Shown here in pieces: positions 1-10,762 of a stretch of 64,000 bases of DNA (the first letter of the stretch is position 1; each line of letters begins with the position of its first letter). The position numbers and the translations under genes are program-made. This DNA is from Deltaproteobacteria bacterium. Lineage in GTDB: Bacteria; Desulfobacterota; Binatia; Binatales; Binataceae. The notes beneath the pieces were generated by a model that had not been told where the DNA came from, searched no databases, and worked only from the letters and a program-made list of their open reading frames with translations. The DNA is taken from assembly GCA_021817345.1 (NCBI GenBank), contig JAKAVC010000138.1:24734-88733 (forward strand), given 5' to 3'.

Positions 1-203
1 TTGTAGACCGTGGCGCGGCTGATCTCGGGCAGGCGCCCGACGGCACGCTCAAACACCTCGTCCGCGGTGAGATGCACGTGCGCTCCCTCCAGCGCCTCGG
101 CGATCACCCGGCGCTGCGCCGTCAGGCGCAGACCATGACGGCGCAGGCGCGCCAACAACGACGCGCCGTGCACATGTTCAACTTGTTTGCGCGCTCTTCT
201 CAC
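1..203 (-). CDS. Fur/PerR-family transcriptional regulator, N-terminal fragment (runs off the left edge)
   Basis: Minus-strand frame reads ...LARLRRHGLRLTAQRRVIAEALEGAHVHLTADEVFERAVGRLPEISRATVYN, the Fur winged-helix signature. No ATG, so it is absent from the ORF track; GTG at 201-203 is a plausible start. Confidence 0.8.
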   Translation of the reverse strand, partial: MRRARKQVEHVHGASLLARLRRHGLRLTAQRRVIAEALEGAHVHLTADEVFERAVGRLPEISRATVY

Positions 204-285
204 AATGCCGATGCGCCCAAGGCCCTCTTTCGCAAACCTAGTGTGGCGTCCCAGTAATAATTTTTGCAGCGGACGCCAGTGGCAC

Positions 286-369
286 GAGATTCTTCACTTC
301 GGCAGCCTTCGCTCAGAATGACCAACAACCATGCGCGCGCCTGTCATTCTGAGCGAAGCGAAGAATCTC
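286..369. repeat. Imperfect inverted repeat with arms gagattcttc...gctcagaatgac and gtcattctgagcgaagcgaagaatctc
   Basis: Left arm 286-322 and right arm 343-369 are reverse complements apart from an insertion and a mismatch in the left arm. Lies between the fur fragment and katG. Confidence 0.75.
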
Positions 370-515
370 TTTCCACCGAGCGACGTCTCATCAACTTATC
401 TGCGGGACACCACACTAGCAGAATCGGCGCTTGACTAAAAGCAGTCTTTCTTTTAAAAGAGTCTAAACAAGGATTACGTCCAAACTTTTGCAAGCGCCCT
501 TAAGGCAAGGACTGA

Positions 516-2726
<2,211 letters not shown>

Positions 2727-2872
2727 TCTCTCGCCTCTTCGGCGGCGTCGCGACCGTCACCCGATGCCGCCGAAGAGGCCGCTTCATTCTCGCGCAGCCA
2801 AAAGGAGCGCCGCGTTCCGATGCGGCAATCACCGAGGGGCTGGCGCGCCTTAGCCGCGGAAGAATCGCGCGA

Positions 2873-3721
2873 TTACCGCGGTTTGCGGGCGCGGACGAAC
2901 GCGCTCATGAACTTGCCGTCAACCAGCGGTGCGATTTCGGCCACGTCCAGCCCGGAGTCCTTCAAAAACGAACCTGCCTGCTCGGCCGTGTACACCCGCG
3001 TCGGCTCGACGGCTATCTCTTCGAATCCGGCCGCGGCAAGCTTCGCGCGATACTCCGACTCTTCGAGCGCTCCGGCGACGCATCCGGCCCACAGCTCCAT
3101 GTCCCGCCGGATCCGGCCCGGAATCTCGCCTCGCACCACGATATCGGAGACCGCGAACCTGCCGCCGGGCTTGAGAACACGGAACGCCTCGGCCAGAACG
3201 CGATCCTTGTCACCCGACAGATTGATGACGCAGTTGGAGACGATCACGTCAACGGAATTATCCGGCAGCGGAATATTCTCGATCTCACCTTTTAGGAATT
3301 CGACGTTCTGGACTCCTGCCTTGCGCTGGTTTTCCCGCGCAAGCGCCAGCATCTCGTCCGTCATGTCGAGCCCGTAGGCTTTTCCCGCCGGGCCAACCCG
3401 CCGCGCCGAGAGCAGGACGTCGATTCCGCCGCCCGATCCGAGATCGAGCACGGTCTCCCCCGGCCTCAGCTCGGCCAGCGCGGTCGGATTGCCGCATCCG
3501 AGCGACGCCGCCACCGCTTCGGCCGGCAACGCCGCCTTGTCGCTGTCGGCGTAGAGATTCGAAGTGATCGGCTGCTCGGCCAAATCGGCGGAGGTGCCGC
3601 AGCACGCGGTTTCCTGCTGGCCGCCGCAACAGGAAGTGCCCGGCTGATTTATGACTCGCAGCGCCGCGCCCGCGTATCTCCGGCGCACGCTCTCTTTGAG
3701 TTCCTCGTTGTTGGCGCTCAT
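2873..3721 (-). CDS. arsM: Arsenite S-adenosylmethionine methyltransferase
   Basis: 282 aa; N-terminal CC motifs (SCCGGQQETACCGT), SAM-binding VLDLGSGGGIDVLLSARRVGPAGKAYGLDMT, DVIVSNCVINL. Confidence 0.93.
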   Translation of the reverse strand: MSANNEELKESVRRRYAGAALRVINQPGTSCCGGQQETACCGTSADLAEQPITSNLYADSDKAALPAEAVAASLGCGNPTALAELRPGETVLDLGSGGGIDVLLSARRVGPAGKAYGLDMTDEMLALARENQRKAGVQNVEFLKGEIENIPLPDNSVDVIVSNCVINLSGDKDRVLAEAFRVLKPGGRFAVSDIVVRGEIPGRIRRDMELWAGCVAGALEESEYRAKLAAAGFEEIAVEPTRVYTAEQAGSFLKDSGLDVAEIAPLVDGKFMSAFVRARKPR

Positions 3722-3802
3722 CCGCTTTTCTCCTTTTCTCCCGGCCCGGATAGCCCGTCATGATTGACTTCCACGGTACGATACCTCTATAAATCTAGAA
3801 TT

Positions 3803-4159
3803 ATGGAAAAGTCAAGCGCGATCGCCGCGCTGGGCGCGCTGGCGCAGGAAACCCGCCTCGATATTTTCCGCATGCTGGTGCAGAGCGGACCCGAAGGGAT
3901 GGCCGCCGGCGAACTCGGCCAGCGCCTTGGACAGCCTTCGCCCACAATGTCGTTTCATTTGACCCAGCTCAGGTTCGCCGGACTCGTGAATTCGCGCCGC
4001 GAGGGCCGTTCGATCATCTACAGCGCGAATTTCACGGCAATGCGCGCTCTGATCGGCTATCTGACCGAAAACTGCTGCGCCGGCCGCTCGAAGACCTGTT
4101 CGCAACGAGCCCGCGCCCGCACCCAATCCGCCGGAGCTCAGGCCCGCAATTCCGGTTAA
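3803..4159 (+). CDS. ArsR-family winged-helix regulator
   Basis: MEKSSAIAALGALAQETRLDIFRMLVQSGPEGMAAGELGQRLGQPSPTMSFHLTQLRFAGLVNSRREGR; divergent from arsM. Start moved to the second Met of the 3764 ORF. Confidence 0.9.
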   Translation: MEKSSAIAALGALAQETRLDIFRMLVQSGPEGMAAGELGQRLGQPSPTMSFHLTQLRFAGLVNSRREGRSIIYSANFTAMRALIGYLTENCCAGRSKTCSQRARARTQSAGAQARNSG

Positions 4160-4196
4160 TCCAGGCAAACGCGCGCATAATCGCGATGCCGACCGC

Positions 4197-6041
4197 TCAT
4201 CCCAGGCGCTCGCGCAAGGCGTCGCGCAGGGCGGGAACAATCACCGCCCAGTCGCAGACGAGGCCGAAGTCGGCGCGCTCGAAGATGAGCGCCTCGGGGT
4301 CGTTGTTGATCGCGACCACCGTTTCGGCCTTCTTCAGGCCCACCGTATGGTTGGGCGCGCCGCGCACTCCGACCGTGATATAAAGCCGCGCGTCGAGCGC
4401 CTTGCCCGTCAGTCCCACCTGATGCTGGCGCGGAACCCATCCCGCGTCGGTGACGCGCCTGGTCGCGCAAATTCCGGCGCCGAGCACGCGCGCCAGTTCC
4501 TTGACCGCCTCGACGCCTTCGGGTCCGCCGACGCCCATGCCCACACCGACAATCACTTCGGCGCCTTCCAGCCGCGCAACCGAGGTGTCGAGCAGCGGAT
4601 GCTCGGCGACAAGCCGGCTGAGCGGCTTTTTGAGCACGAGCCTCACGGTTTCGATTTCGCCGCGGCGTTTGGGGTTCGGCTCGGCAAGTTCGAGCATCCC
4701 GGCCCGCACCGTCGCCATCTGCGGGTAGGTCTTCGACAGGATCGGCGCGACGATATTTCCGCCGAAGGCCGGCTTAAGCGCGACCATCCGCTTCTCCCCG
4801 TCGATCTCAAGCCCGATCGCGTCGCCGGTAAGCCCGAGCCCAAGGCGCGCGGCGAGCCTCGGCGCCCAATCGCGGCCGCGCTCGCTCGCCGCAGCCAGCA
4901 GCGCCCACGGCCTGCGCTCCATGACCAGCGCCGCCATCGCTTCGGCAGCGGCCTCGGGCGTGTAGGTTTCGAGTTCGGGGCTTTCGAGCGCGATTATCCG
5001 GTCCGCGCCGTAGCTGGAAAGAAGGTCCGCGTGCCGCACAAGCAAGCCGGACAATCCCACCGCGACGAGCGCGCCGCCCGTTGCGCTCGCGAGCTGGTCG
5101 CCGCGCGAAAGCATCTCCAGCGTGGTTCGGGTGATTGCCCCGTTGAGATCGGTTTCGACCGCAACCCATACGCCGCTCCCGCTGAGCGGTTTGCGTATCG
5201 CGGATGAAATCGCGCGGCGTTCGCGCGCGCGTGGTTTGAGCGCGCCGGCGCGGTCAAGATGCTCTATCAGCTCGCGCGCCGCGCGCTCGGGATCGCTCGG
5301 ATCGATATGGCGGCATCGGGCTTTCGGCGTTTCGACCACGCGGATTTCCGAAACCCAGGTCGGCGAGCCCGCGAAGCCCAGCTCCGACGGCTCAAGTCCG
5401 AGAGCGTTTGCCGCAACCTTCTCGACGGTTTTCGATTTCGCGCGCTCGGCCGCTTCCGCCTTGACCTTTATCGGCTGTGCGACGCGTTCCGCGCAGGTCA
5501 GCACCGCGGGCATCGCGGCCTCGATTTCCTCGTATCCTTCGTCGCTCTCGCGCTCGGCGCGCAGCACTCGTCCGTCGATATCGAGCTTCCTTACGCCGGT
5601 TATCTGCGCGACACCGAGCAGTTCCGCAAGCTCGGGGCCGACCTGTCCGGTTTCCGCGTCGAGCGAGTATTTGCCGAGCAGGACGAGATCGAAACCGCCC
5701 TTCTTGAGCCATGCGGCGAGAGAGCGCGCGGTTGCCAGTGTGTCCGAGCCGGCAAACGCCGGGTCCGTCAGATGCACCGCGCGGTCCATTCCCATCGCGA
5801 GCGCATCCCTGAGCGCCTGTTCCGCCTGCGGCGGTCCCATCGTGACAACCGTCGTCTCGGCGCCGAGCCGGTCCTTCAGTTGCGCGGCGCGCGAAAGCGC
5901 GCGCAGGTCGAAGGCGCTAATCACGTTGGGACCGCCGCGACGGATAGTCCTGGTTTCGGGATCGAAATTGGCTTCCTCGATAAGCGGAATTTGCTTGATA
6001 CAGACGGCGATTTTGAGCACGAATAAACTCCCGGACTTCAC
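4197..6041 (-). CDS. Fused electron-transfer flavoprotein, beta-subunit domain followed by alpha-subunit domain
   Basis: 614 aa; N-terminal EtfB signature KIAVCIKQIP...FDLRALSRAAQLKD, C-terminal EtfA signature RVTDAGWVPRQHQVGLTGKALDARLYITVGVRGAPNHTVGLKKAETVVAINNDPEALIFERADFGLV. Confidence 0.93.
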   Translation of the reverse strand: MKSGSLFVLKIAVCIKQIPLIEEANFDPETRTIRRGGPNVISAFDLRALSRAAQLKDRLGAETTVVTMGPPQAEQALRDALAMGMDRAVHLTDPAFAGSDTLATARSLAAWLKKGGFDLVLLGKYSLDAETGQVGPELAELLGVAQITGVRKLDIDGRVLRAERESDEGYEEIEAAMPAVLTCAERVAQPIKVKAEAAERAKSKTVEKVAANALGLEPSELGFAGSPTWVSEIRVVETPKARCRHIDPSDPERAARELIEHLDRAGALKPRARERRAISSAIRKPLSGSGVWVAVETDLNGAITRTTLEMLSRGDQLASATGGALVAVGLSGLLVRHADLLSSYGADRIIALESPELETYTPEAAAEAMAALVMERRPWALLAAASERGRDWAPRLAARLGLGLTGDAIGLEIDGEKRMVALKPAFGGNIVAPILSKTYPQMATVRAGMLELAEPNPKRRGEIETVRLVLKKPLSRLVAEHPLLDTSVARLEGAEVIVGVGMGVGGPEGVEAVKELARVLGAGICATRRVTDAGWVPRQHQVGLTGKALDARLYITVGVRGAPNHTVGLKKAETVVAINNDPEALIFERADFGLVCDWAVIVPALRDALRERLG

Positions 6042-6135
6042 CGGGAAGGCTAACCGAGCGCGGCACGACTATGCAATAAAGTTTCCTCGGGGTTAGCCTT
6101 TAAGAACGGTGCCTGGATAGGCTAGTTTTCGCGAT

Positions 6136-7080
6136 ATGGGATTGAGGCCGCTTCTTGTCCTTATTTGTGCGATGGCGGCGCTTGGCGCGGCTGCGATTTC
6201 GCCCGTGGCGGGTGCGCATGGGGCGGAAAATGCTTCGAGCAGCCGCGCGCGTATTGTCTCGCTTGCGCCGTCAGTCACGGAGACTCTTTTCGCAGTCGGC
6301 GCGGGCAAGGACGTGGTCGGAGTTTCCGAGTTCGACGACTATCCGCCCGCGGTCCGAAAGCTCCCGCGAGTCGGCACTTTTCTCACTCCCAATGTCGAGG
6401 CGATCGCCGCGCTTCGTCCCACGCTTGTCATCGGTCTTGCCAACTCGGCCAACCAGCGCGAAGTCCATGCGTTAAGCGAGATGGGCTATCCGACGCTGAT
6501 GGTCAAGGAAAATTCAATCGCCGAAATCGAGCACAGCATCACGGTCATCGGGGAGCGAACCGGGCATCCGCGCCGAGCGAACAAGGTGGTCGCCGCAATC
6601 CAGGCGCGGATAAACAAGGTCCGCAAGCTGATGAGCCGCGTGATCGATCGGCGCGTTCTGATGCTGGTCGGGCATGAGCCGATGGTCGCGGTGGGACACG
6701 GCACGTTTCTCGGCCAACTGCTGGCGCTGGCGCACGGAACCAATATCGCCGACGGCCTTCCCGGTTCATGGCCGCGGGTCAGCATCGAGTACGTAATCGC
6801 GAAGAAACCGCAGGTGATACTCGACGGGCAGATGGGAACCGACACGTCCACGCTCGGTGATTTCTGGTCCCGGTTTCAGATCATTCCCGCCGTACGCGAG
6901 CATCGCGTTCACGGCTACCCGACCGATCCCACGCTGACCCCCGGTCCGCGTATCGGCCAGACGCTCATGACGCTCGTACGGCTGATCCATCCCGAGGCCT
7001 TCGCAAGCGGCGTCGTCACCGCCGAGAAAGCGCGATCCACACCCGCGGAGATTGCGACTGCGTCGGATTTCGCGCGATGA
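6136..7080 (+). CDS. ABC transporter substrate-binding protein (BtuF / heme-binding type)
   Basis: Signal peptide, RIVSLAPSVTETLFAVGAGKDVVGVSEFDDYP; followed by FecCD permease and ATPase genes. Confidence 0.88.
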   Translation: MGLRPLLVLICAMAALGAAAISPVAGAHGAENASSSRARIVSLAPSVTETLFAVGAGKDVVGVSEFDDYPPAVRKLPRVGTFLTPNVEAIAALRPTLVIGLANSANQREVHALSEMGYPTLMVKENSIAEIEHSITVIGERTGHPRRANKVVAAIQARINKVRKLMSRVIDRRVLMLVGHEPMVAVGHGTFLGQLLALAHGTNIADGLPGSWPRVSIEYVIAKKPQVILDGQMGTDTSTLGDFWSRFQIIPAVREHRVHGYPTDPTLTPGPRIGQTLMTLVRLIHPEAFASGVVTAEKARSTPAEIATASDFAR

Positions 7081-8183
7081 GCGCCGCGAAATTCCCGCCC
7101 CACACCAGCGCTCCAGGGGTCGCGCATGAAGCGCAAGCCGGCGCCGAGGCGTGCCGCGACCTCGAAGCGCTCGCGGGCGCATTCCTTACGCCCGGCCGCG
7201 CGGCCGTGCGGCTTGCGATTCTCGGCGCGGCGGTTGTCGTCGCGGCGGCGGCGGGATGCGTCTTCGGAGGCGTACATATAAGCCTGCTGCGCGCGCTCAC
7301 CGATCCTGCCGGCACCGACCACGCAATCCTGTTCGACGCGCGCCTTCCGCGGGTGCTGATGGGAATCGCGGTCGGAGCGATTCTCGCGTCGGTCGGCGCC
7401 GCCCTTCAGGCGTTGGTGCGCAATCCGCTCGCCGAGGGCGGAATCCTCGGCATCTCCGGCGGCGGCGCGCTCGGCGCAATCGTCGCGATGATCGTCTTTT
7501 CGCAAACCCGGTTCGCCGACGAGACGGTTCCGCTCGCGGCCTTCGCGATGGCGCTCGGCGCGACGCTCGCGGTCTATCGGCTCGCGCTGGTCGAGGGCCA
7601 GCTCGAGCCGTTCACGCTGTTGCTGGTCGGAGTGATCTTCAACGCCTTCTGGGGCGCCGCGATCATGATCGTCAACAGCGTGGTGAATTTCTATTACGCG
7701 CACAGCATCCTGTTCTGGCTGATAGGAAGCCTCGAAGCGCCGAGCTACCGCGAGGTCGCGATCGTAAGCGCGCTCGGCCTTGCGGGCTTCGCCGTCCTGA
7801 TGACGCGCGCGCGGGACATGAACCTGCTGAGCCTCGGCGATGAGAGCGCCGCCGAACTCGGCGTGGAGCTTCATGCGGTGCGGCGCGCCATCTTCCTTGC
7901 GACCTCGGTGATGATCGGCGCGGCGGTCTCGGTCAGCGGGATCATCTCGTTCGTGGGCCTGATCGTGCCGCACGTTCTGCGCCTTGCCTTCGGCGCCGAC
8001 CATCGCCTGCTCCTGCCCGCCTCGCTGCTGGGCGGCGCGGCCTTCATGGTGATCGCGGATTTGGTCGCGCGCTCGGCGATCGCTCCCGCGGAGCTTCCGG
8101 TCGGCGCGATAACGGCGCTCTGCGGAGGTCCGTTCTTCATCTATATGCTCAGGCGCGAAGGCCGAAGACCGCTGGTTTCATGA
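7077..8183 (+). CDS. FecCD/BtuC-family ABC transporter permease
   Basis: RLPRVLMGIAVGAILASVGAALQALVRNPLAEGGILGISGGGALGA...; 4-bp overlap with the upstream gene. Confidence 0.93.
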   Translation: MSAAKFPPHTSAPGVAHEAQAGAEACRDLEALAGAFLTPGRAAVRLAILGAAVVVAAAAGCVFGGVHISLLRALTDPAGTDHAILFDARLPRVLMGIAVGAILASVGAALQALVRNPLAEGGILGISGGGALGAIVAMIVFSQTRFADETVPLAAFAMALGATLAVYRLALVEGQLEPFTLLLVGVIFNAFWGAAIMIVNSVVNFYYAHSILFWLIGSLEAPSYREVAIVSALGLAGFAVLMTRARDMNLLSLGDESAAELGVELHAVRRAIFLATSVMIGAAVSVSGIISFVGLIVPHVLRLAFGADHRLLLPASLLGGAAFMVIADLVARSAIAPAELPVGAITALCGGPFFIYMLRREGRRPLVS

Positions 8184-8989
8184 GCGATACGTTCACGGAT
8201 GACGGCCGGCCCGCGTTGGAGGGGCGCGATATCACGGCCGGCTATGGAGCGTCCGACGCGCTTAACGGCGTCTCAATCGAGGTCGCACCGGGCGAGCTGG
8301 TGGCGATCGTCGGGCCGAACGGAGCCGGGAAATCCACGCTGCTCAGGGTCCTCGGCGGGACGCTCAGGGCGCGCCGTGGCGACGTCAGGCTGTTTGGCCG
8401 GGCGCTGGGATCGTATGAGCGGCGCGCGCTGGCGCGGCTGGTCGCGGTGGTGGCGCAGGAAAGCGCGGTCGCTTTCCCGTTCACGGTCATGGAGGTGGTC
8501 CTGATGGGCCGCGCGCCTCATCTTGGACCGTTTCGTTTCGAGAGCCGGCGCGATCTTGCGATTGCCCACGCGGCGCTCAAGCGCTTTGACCTGCTGGAGC
8601 TGGCTGGCCGCCCGCTCCATGAACTCTCGGGCGGTGAGCGCAAGCGGGTTTTCCTTGCGCGGGCGATTGCGCAGGAACCAAGAGTGCTGCTGCTTGACGA
8701 ACCGACCGCCTTTCTCGACATGAAGCACGTTTCGGACATATTCCTGCGCTTTCGCGAACTCTGCGCGGGGCATCGGATGGCCGCGATCGCGACCCTGCAT
8801 GATCTCAACGCCGCGGCCGCGTATGCCGACCGGATCCTGCTGATGAAGGACGGCCGGACGGTCGCCTACGGCAACCCCGAGTCGGTACTGAGCGAGGACA
8901 ATCTTCGCCACGTTTACGAAACCCAGGTCTATGTGGGACGAAACCCCGCAACCGGAACGATCGCGATATTTCCGGGGCGCGCGTCCTGA
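8180..8989 (+). CDS. ABC transporter ATP-binding protein (BtuD/HmuV type)
   Basis: Walker A GPNGAGKST, signature LSGGERKRV, Walker B VLLLDEPTA; 4-bp overlap with the permease gene. Confidence 0.95.
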   Translation: MSDTFTDDGRPALEGRDITAGYGASDALNGVSIEVAPGELVAIVGPNGAGKSTLLRVLGGTLRARRGDVRLFGRALGSYERRALARLVAVVAQESAVAFPFTVMEVVLMGRAPHLGPFRFESRRDLAIAHAALKRFDLLELAGRPLHELSGGERKRVFLARAIAQEPRVLLLDEPTAFLDMKHVSDIFLRFRELCAGHRMAAIATLHDLNAAAAYADRILLMKDGRTVAYGNPESVLSEDNLRHVYETQVYVGRNPATGTIAIFPGRAS

Positions 8990-9047
8990 CAACCTCGAGC
9001 GTGCCGCGTTGCCCGGTTGCTCGCATCCGGCTACGCTGTGTGGGACA

Positions 9048-9755
9048 ATGGTTTTTCGCGACGGGGCTTCGCTGAATCTGATCTTCGACGCCGACGACAC
9101 GCTCTGGGATTCCAATATCCACTTTCTCGAAGCGTTCGAACAGTTCGTCGAGGCGGCTACGCGCCTTCATCGGCGGCTCGACCGCGCACAAGTGAAAAGT
9201 CTTTTCCGCGAAATCGAACTCGAATTGATCCAGACCCACGGCTACGGGCGCGGCCCCTATTTGATCGCGCTGGAACGCGCGGCCGAGCGGATCGCGTCGG
9301 CAGACACGCACGCCGAGCTTCGCGCCCGCGCGCGGGAGATAGGCGCGCGGCTGCTCGAACGGCGTTGCGAGCTTTTACCGGGAGTCGAGGAGACGCTGCG
9401 CGAACTTTCGCGCCGCCACGTGCTGATGCTTTTCACCAAGGGTGCGCGCGACGAACAGATTGAAAAACTTGAGCGCTCGGGCCTTGCACCGCTCTTCAGC
9501 CGGGTTGAAACTCCGCGCGAAAAGGACGTCGACGCCTACCGGCGCCTGATTGCCCAGGCGCGCCTCGCAACCGAGCGCACCTTCATGATCGGCAACAGCC
9601 CGCGCTCCGATATCAACCCCGCGCTGCGCGCAGGCTTGCGCGCGGTGTATATCCCCCACCCGCATACGTGGGAACTGGAGCATGAAGAACTGATTCCGGC
9701 CGAGGGAAGATTCGTCGAACTCGGCGATTTCCGGGATTTGCTGGACATGTTCTAG
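9048..9755 (+). CDS. HAD-superfamily hydrolase
   Basis: IFDADDTLWDSN motif I, LMLFTKG motif II, FMIGNSPRSDINPALRAGLRAVYIP motif IV. Confidence 0.9.
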   Translation: MVFRDGASLNLIFDADDTLWDSNIHFLEAFEQFVEAATRLHRRLDRAQVKSLFREIELELIQTHGYGRGPYLIALERAAERIASADTHAELRARAREIGARLLERRCELLPGVEETLRELSRRHVLMLFTKGARDEQIEKLERSGLAPLFSRVETPREKDVDAYRRLIAQARLATERTFMIGNSPRSDINPALRAGLRAVYIPHPHTWELEHEELIPAEGRFVELGDFRDLLDMF

Positions 9756-9767
9756 AATCTGAGGCTT

Positions 9768-10754
9768 ATGATTGGGCAATCAGTAACCGCGCCCCTTCCC
9801 GCCGAACCACTGCCGGGCAACCGTCCGCTCGCAAAGCCGCCCCTGCCGCTTCGCCCGCTCCATCGCCTGTGGCGGCGCACGATCGACGATATCGAATTCT
9901 CCCGCATCCGGCTGCCGGTGCGGGCGTTGCCGGCCGCGCTCGAAGGCATGACCGCCTGCCAGATAAGCGACTTCCACGTTGACCGCGACGAAGACCTGGA
10001 GCGGCTTTGTGCCGCCGTCGAATTGATAAACGCGGAGAACCCGGATTTCGTCTTTCTTACCGGCGATTACTTCTCCGGACGCGAGACGATGACGCGCTAT
10101 CTCGCCGCGACGCGCGACGCTCTCGCGCGGCTGAGCCCGCGCCTTGGAGTTTTCGCGGTTACCGGAAACCACGACCATTGGGCCTCGGTCGATCGGATCG
10201 CCGTAGCGCTGGAGCAGGCTGGCGCGGTGGTGCTCGCAAACTCCAGCCGAAGGATTTCGGTACACGGCGAGCAGCTTGTGATCGTCGGAATCGACGACTT
10301 GTGGTCGCACCGAGCCGAGCCGGGACGCGCCTTCAGCAATGTCGGCCCCAACGACTGCACCCTTGTGCTGGCGCACAACCCCGACACCGCGCTCTACGCG
10401 CATCATCTGCGGCCCGGCGCGATGCTCTGCGGGCACACCCACGGCGGCGTCGTCCGCATCCCGCTCTACGGCTCGCCGCTGCGCTCGATTCTCCGAATCG
10501 GCAAGCGGTTTTACGCGGGACTCAATCCGTACGCCGGCTTCTACATCTATACCAACCGCGGTCTTGGCACCTTCCTTGTGCGCATCCGTATCAACTGCCG
10601 GCCCGAGGTGTCATGCTTCAGCCTGGCAACCATGGCTGAAAACGAACCTGGCGCGGATTCCTACGCGCACAAGCGCAAAACCGTCGCGCTCAAACCGAGG
10701 CCGCACCGCAGGCTGGCGCGCCGCGCGCGACCGCGCCGATTCGCGCGGCCCTGA
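9768..10754 (+). CDS. Metallophosphoesterase (YaeI-like)
   Basis: QISDFHVDR, LTGDYFSG, TGNHDHW, CGHTHGG metal-ligand motifs. Confidence 0.92.
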   Translation: MIGQSVTAPLPAEPLPGNRPLAKPPLPLRPLHRLWRRTIDDIEFSRIRLPVRALPAALEGMTACQISDFHVDRDEDLERLCAAVELINAENPDFVFLTGDYFSGRETMTRYLAATRDALARLSPRLGVFAVTGNHDHWASVDRIAVALEQAGAVVLANSSRRISVHGEQLVIVGIDDLWSHRAEPGRAFSNVGPNDCTLVLAHNPDTALYAHHLRPGAMLCGHTHGGVVRIPLYGSPLRSILRIGKRFYAGLNPYAGFYIYTNRGLGTFLVRIRINCRPEVSCFSLATMAENEPGADSYAHKRKTVALKPRPHRRLARRARPRRFARP

Positions 10755-10762
10755 CGTCCGCG

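Noticed and set aside
6042-6135. Cobalamin riboswitch expected upstream of a BtuF-like gene
   Set aside because: The intergenic region is only ~95 bp and no B12-box-like sequence was seen; only the 10-bp inverted repeat is supported.
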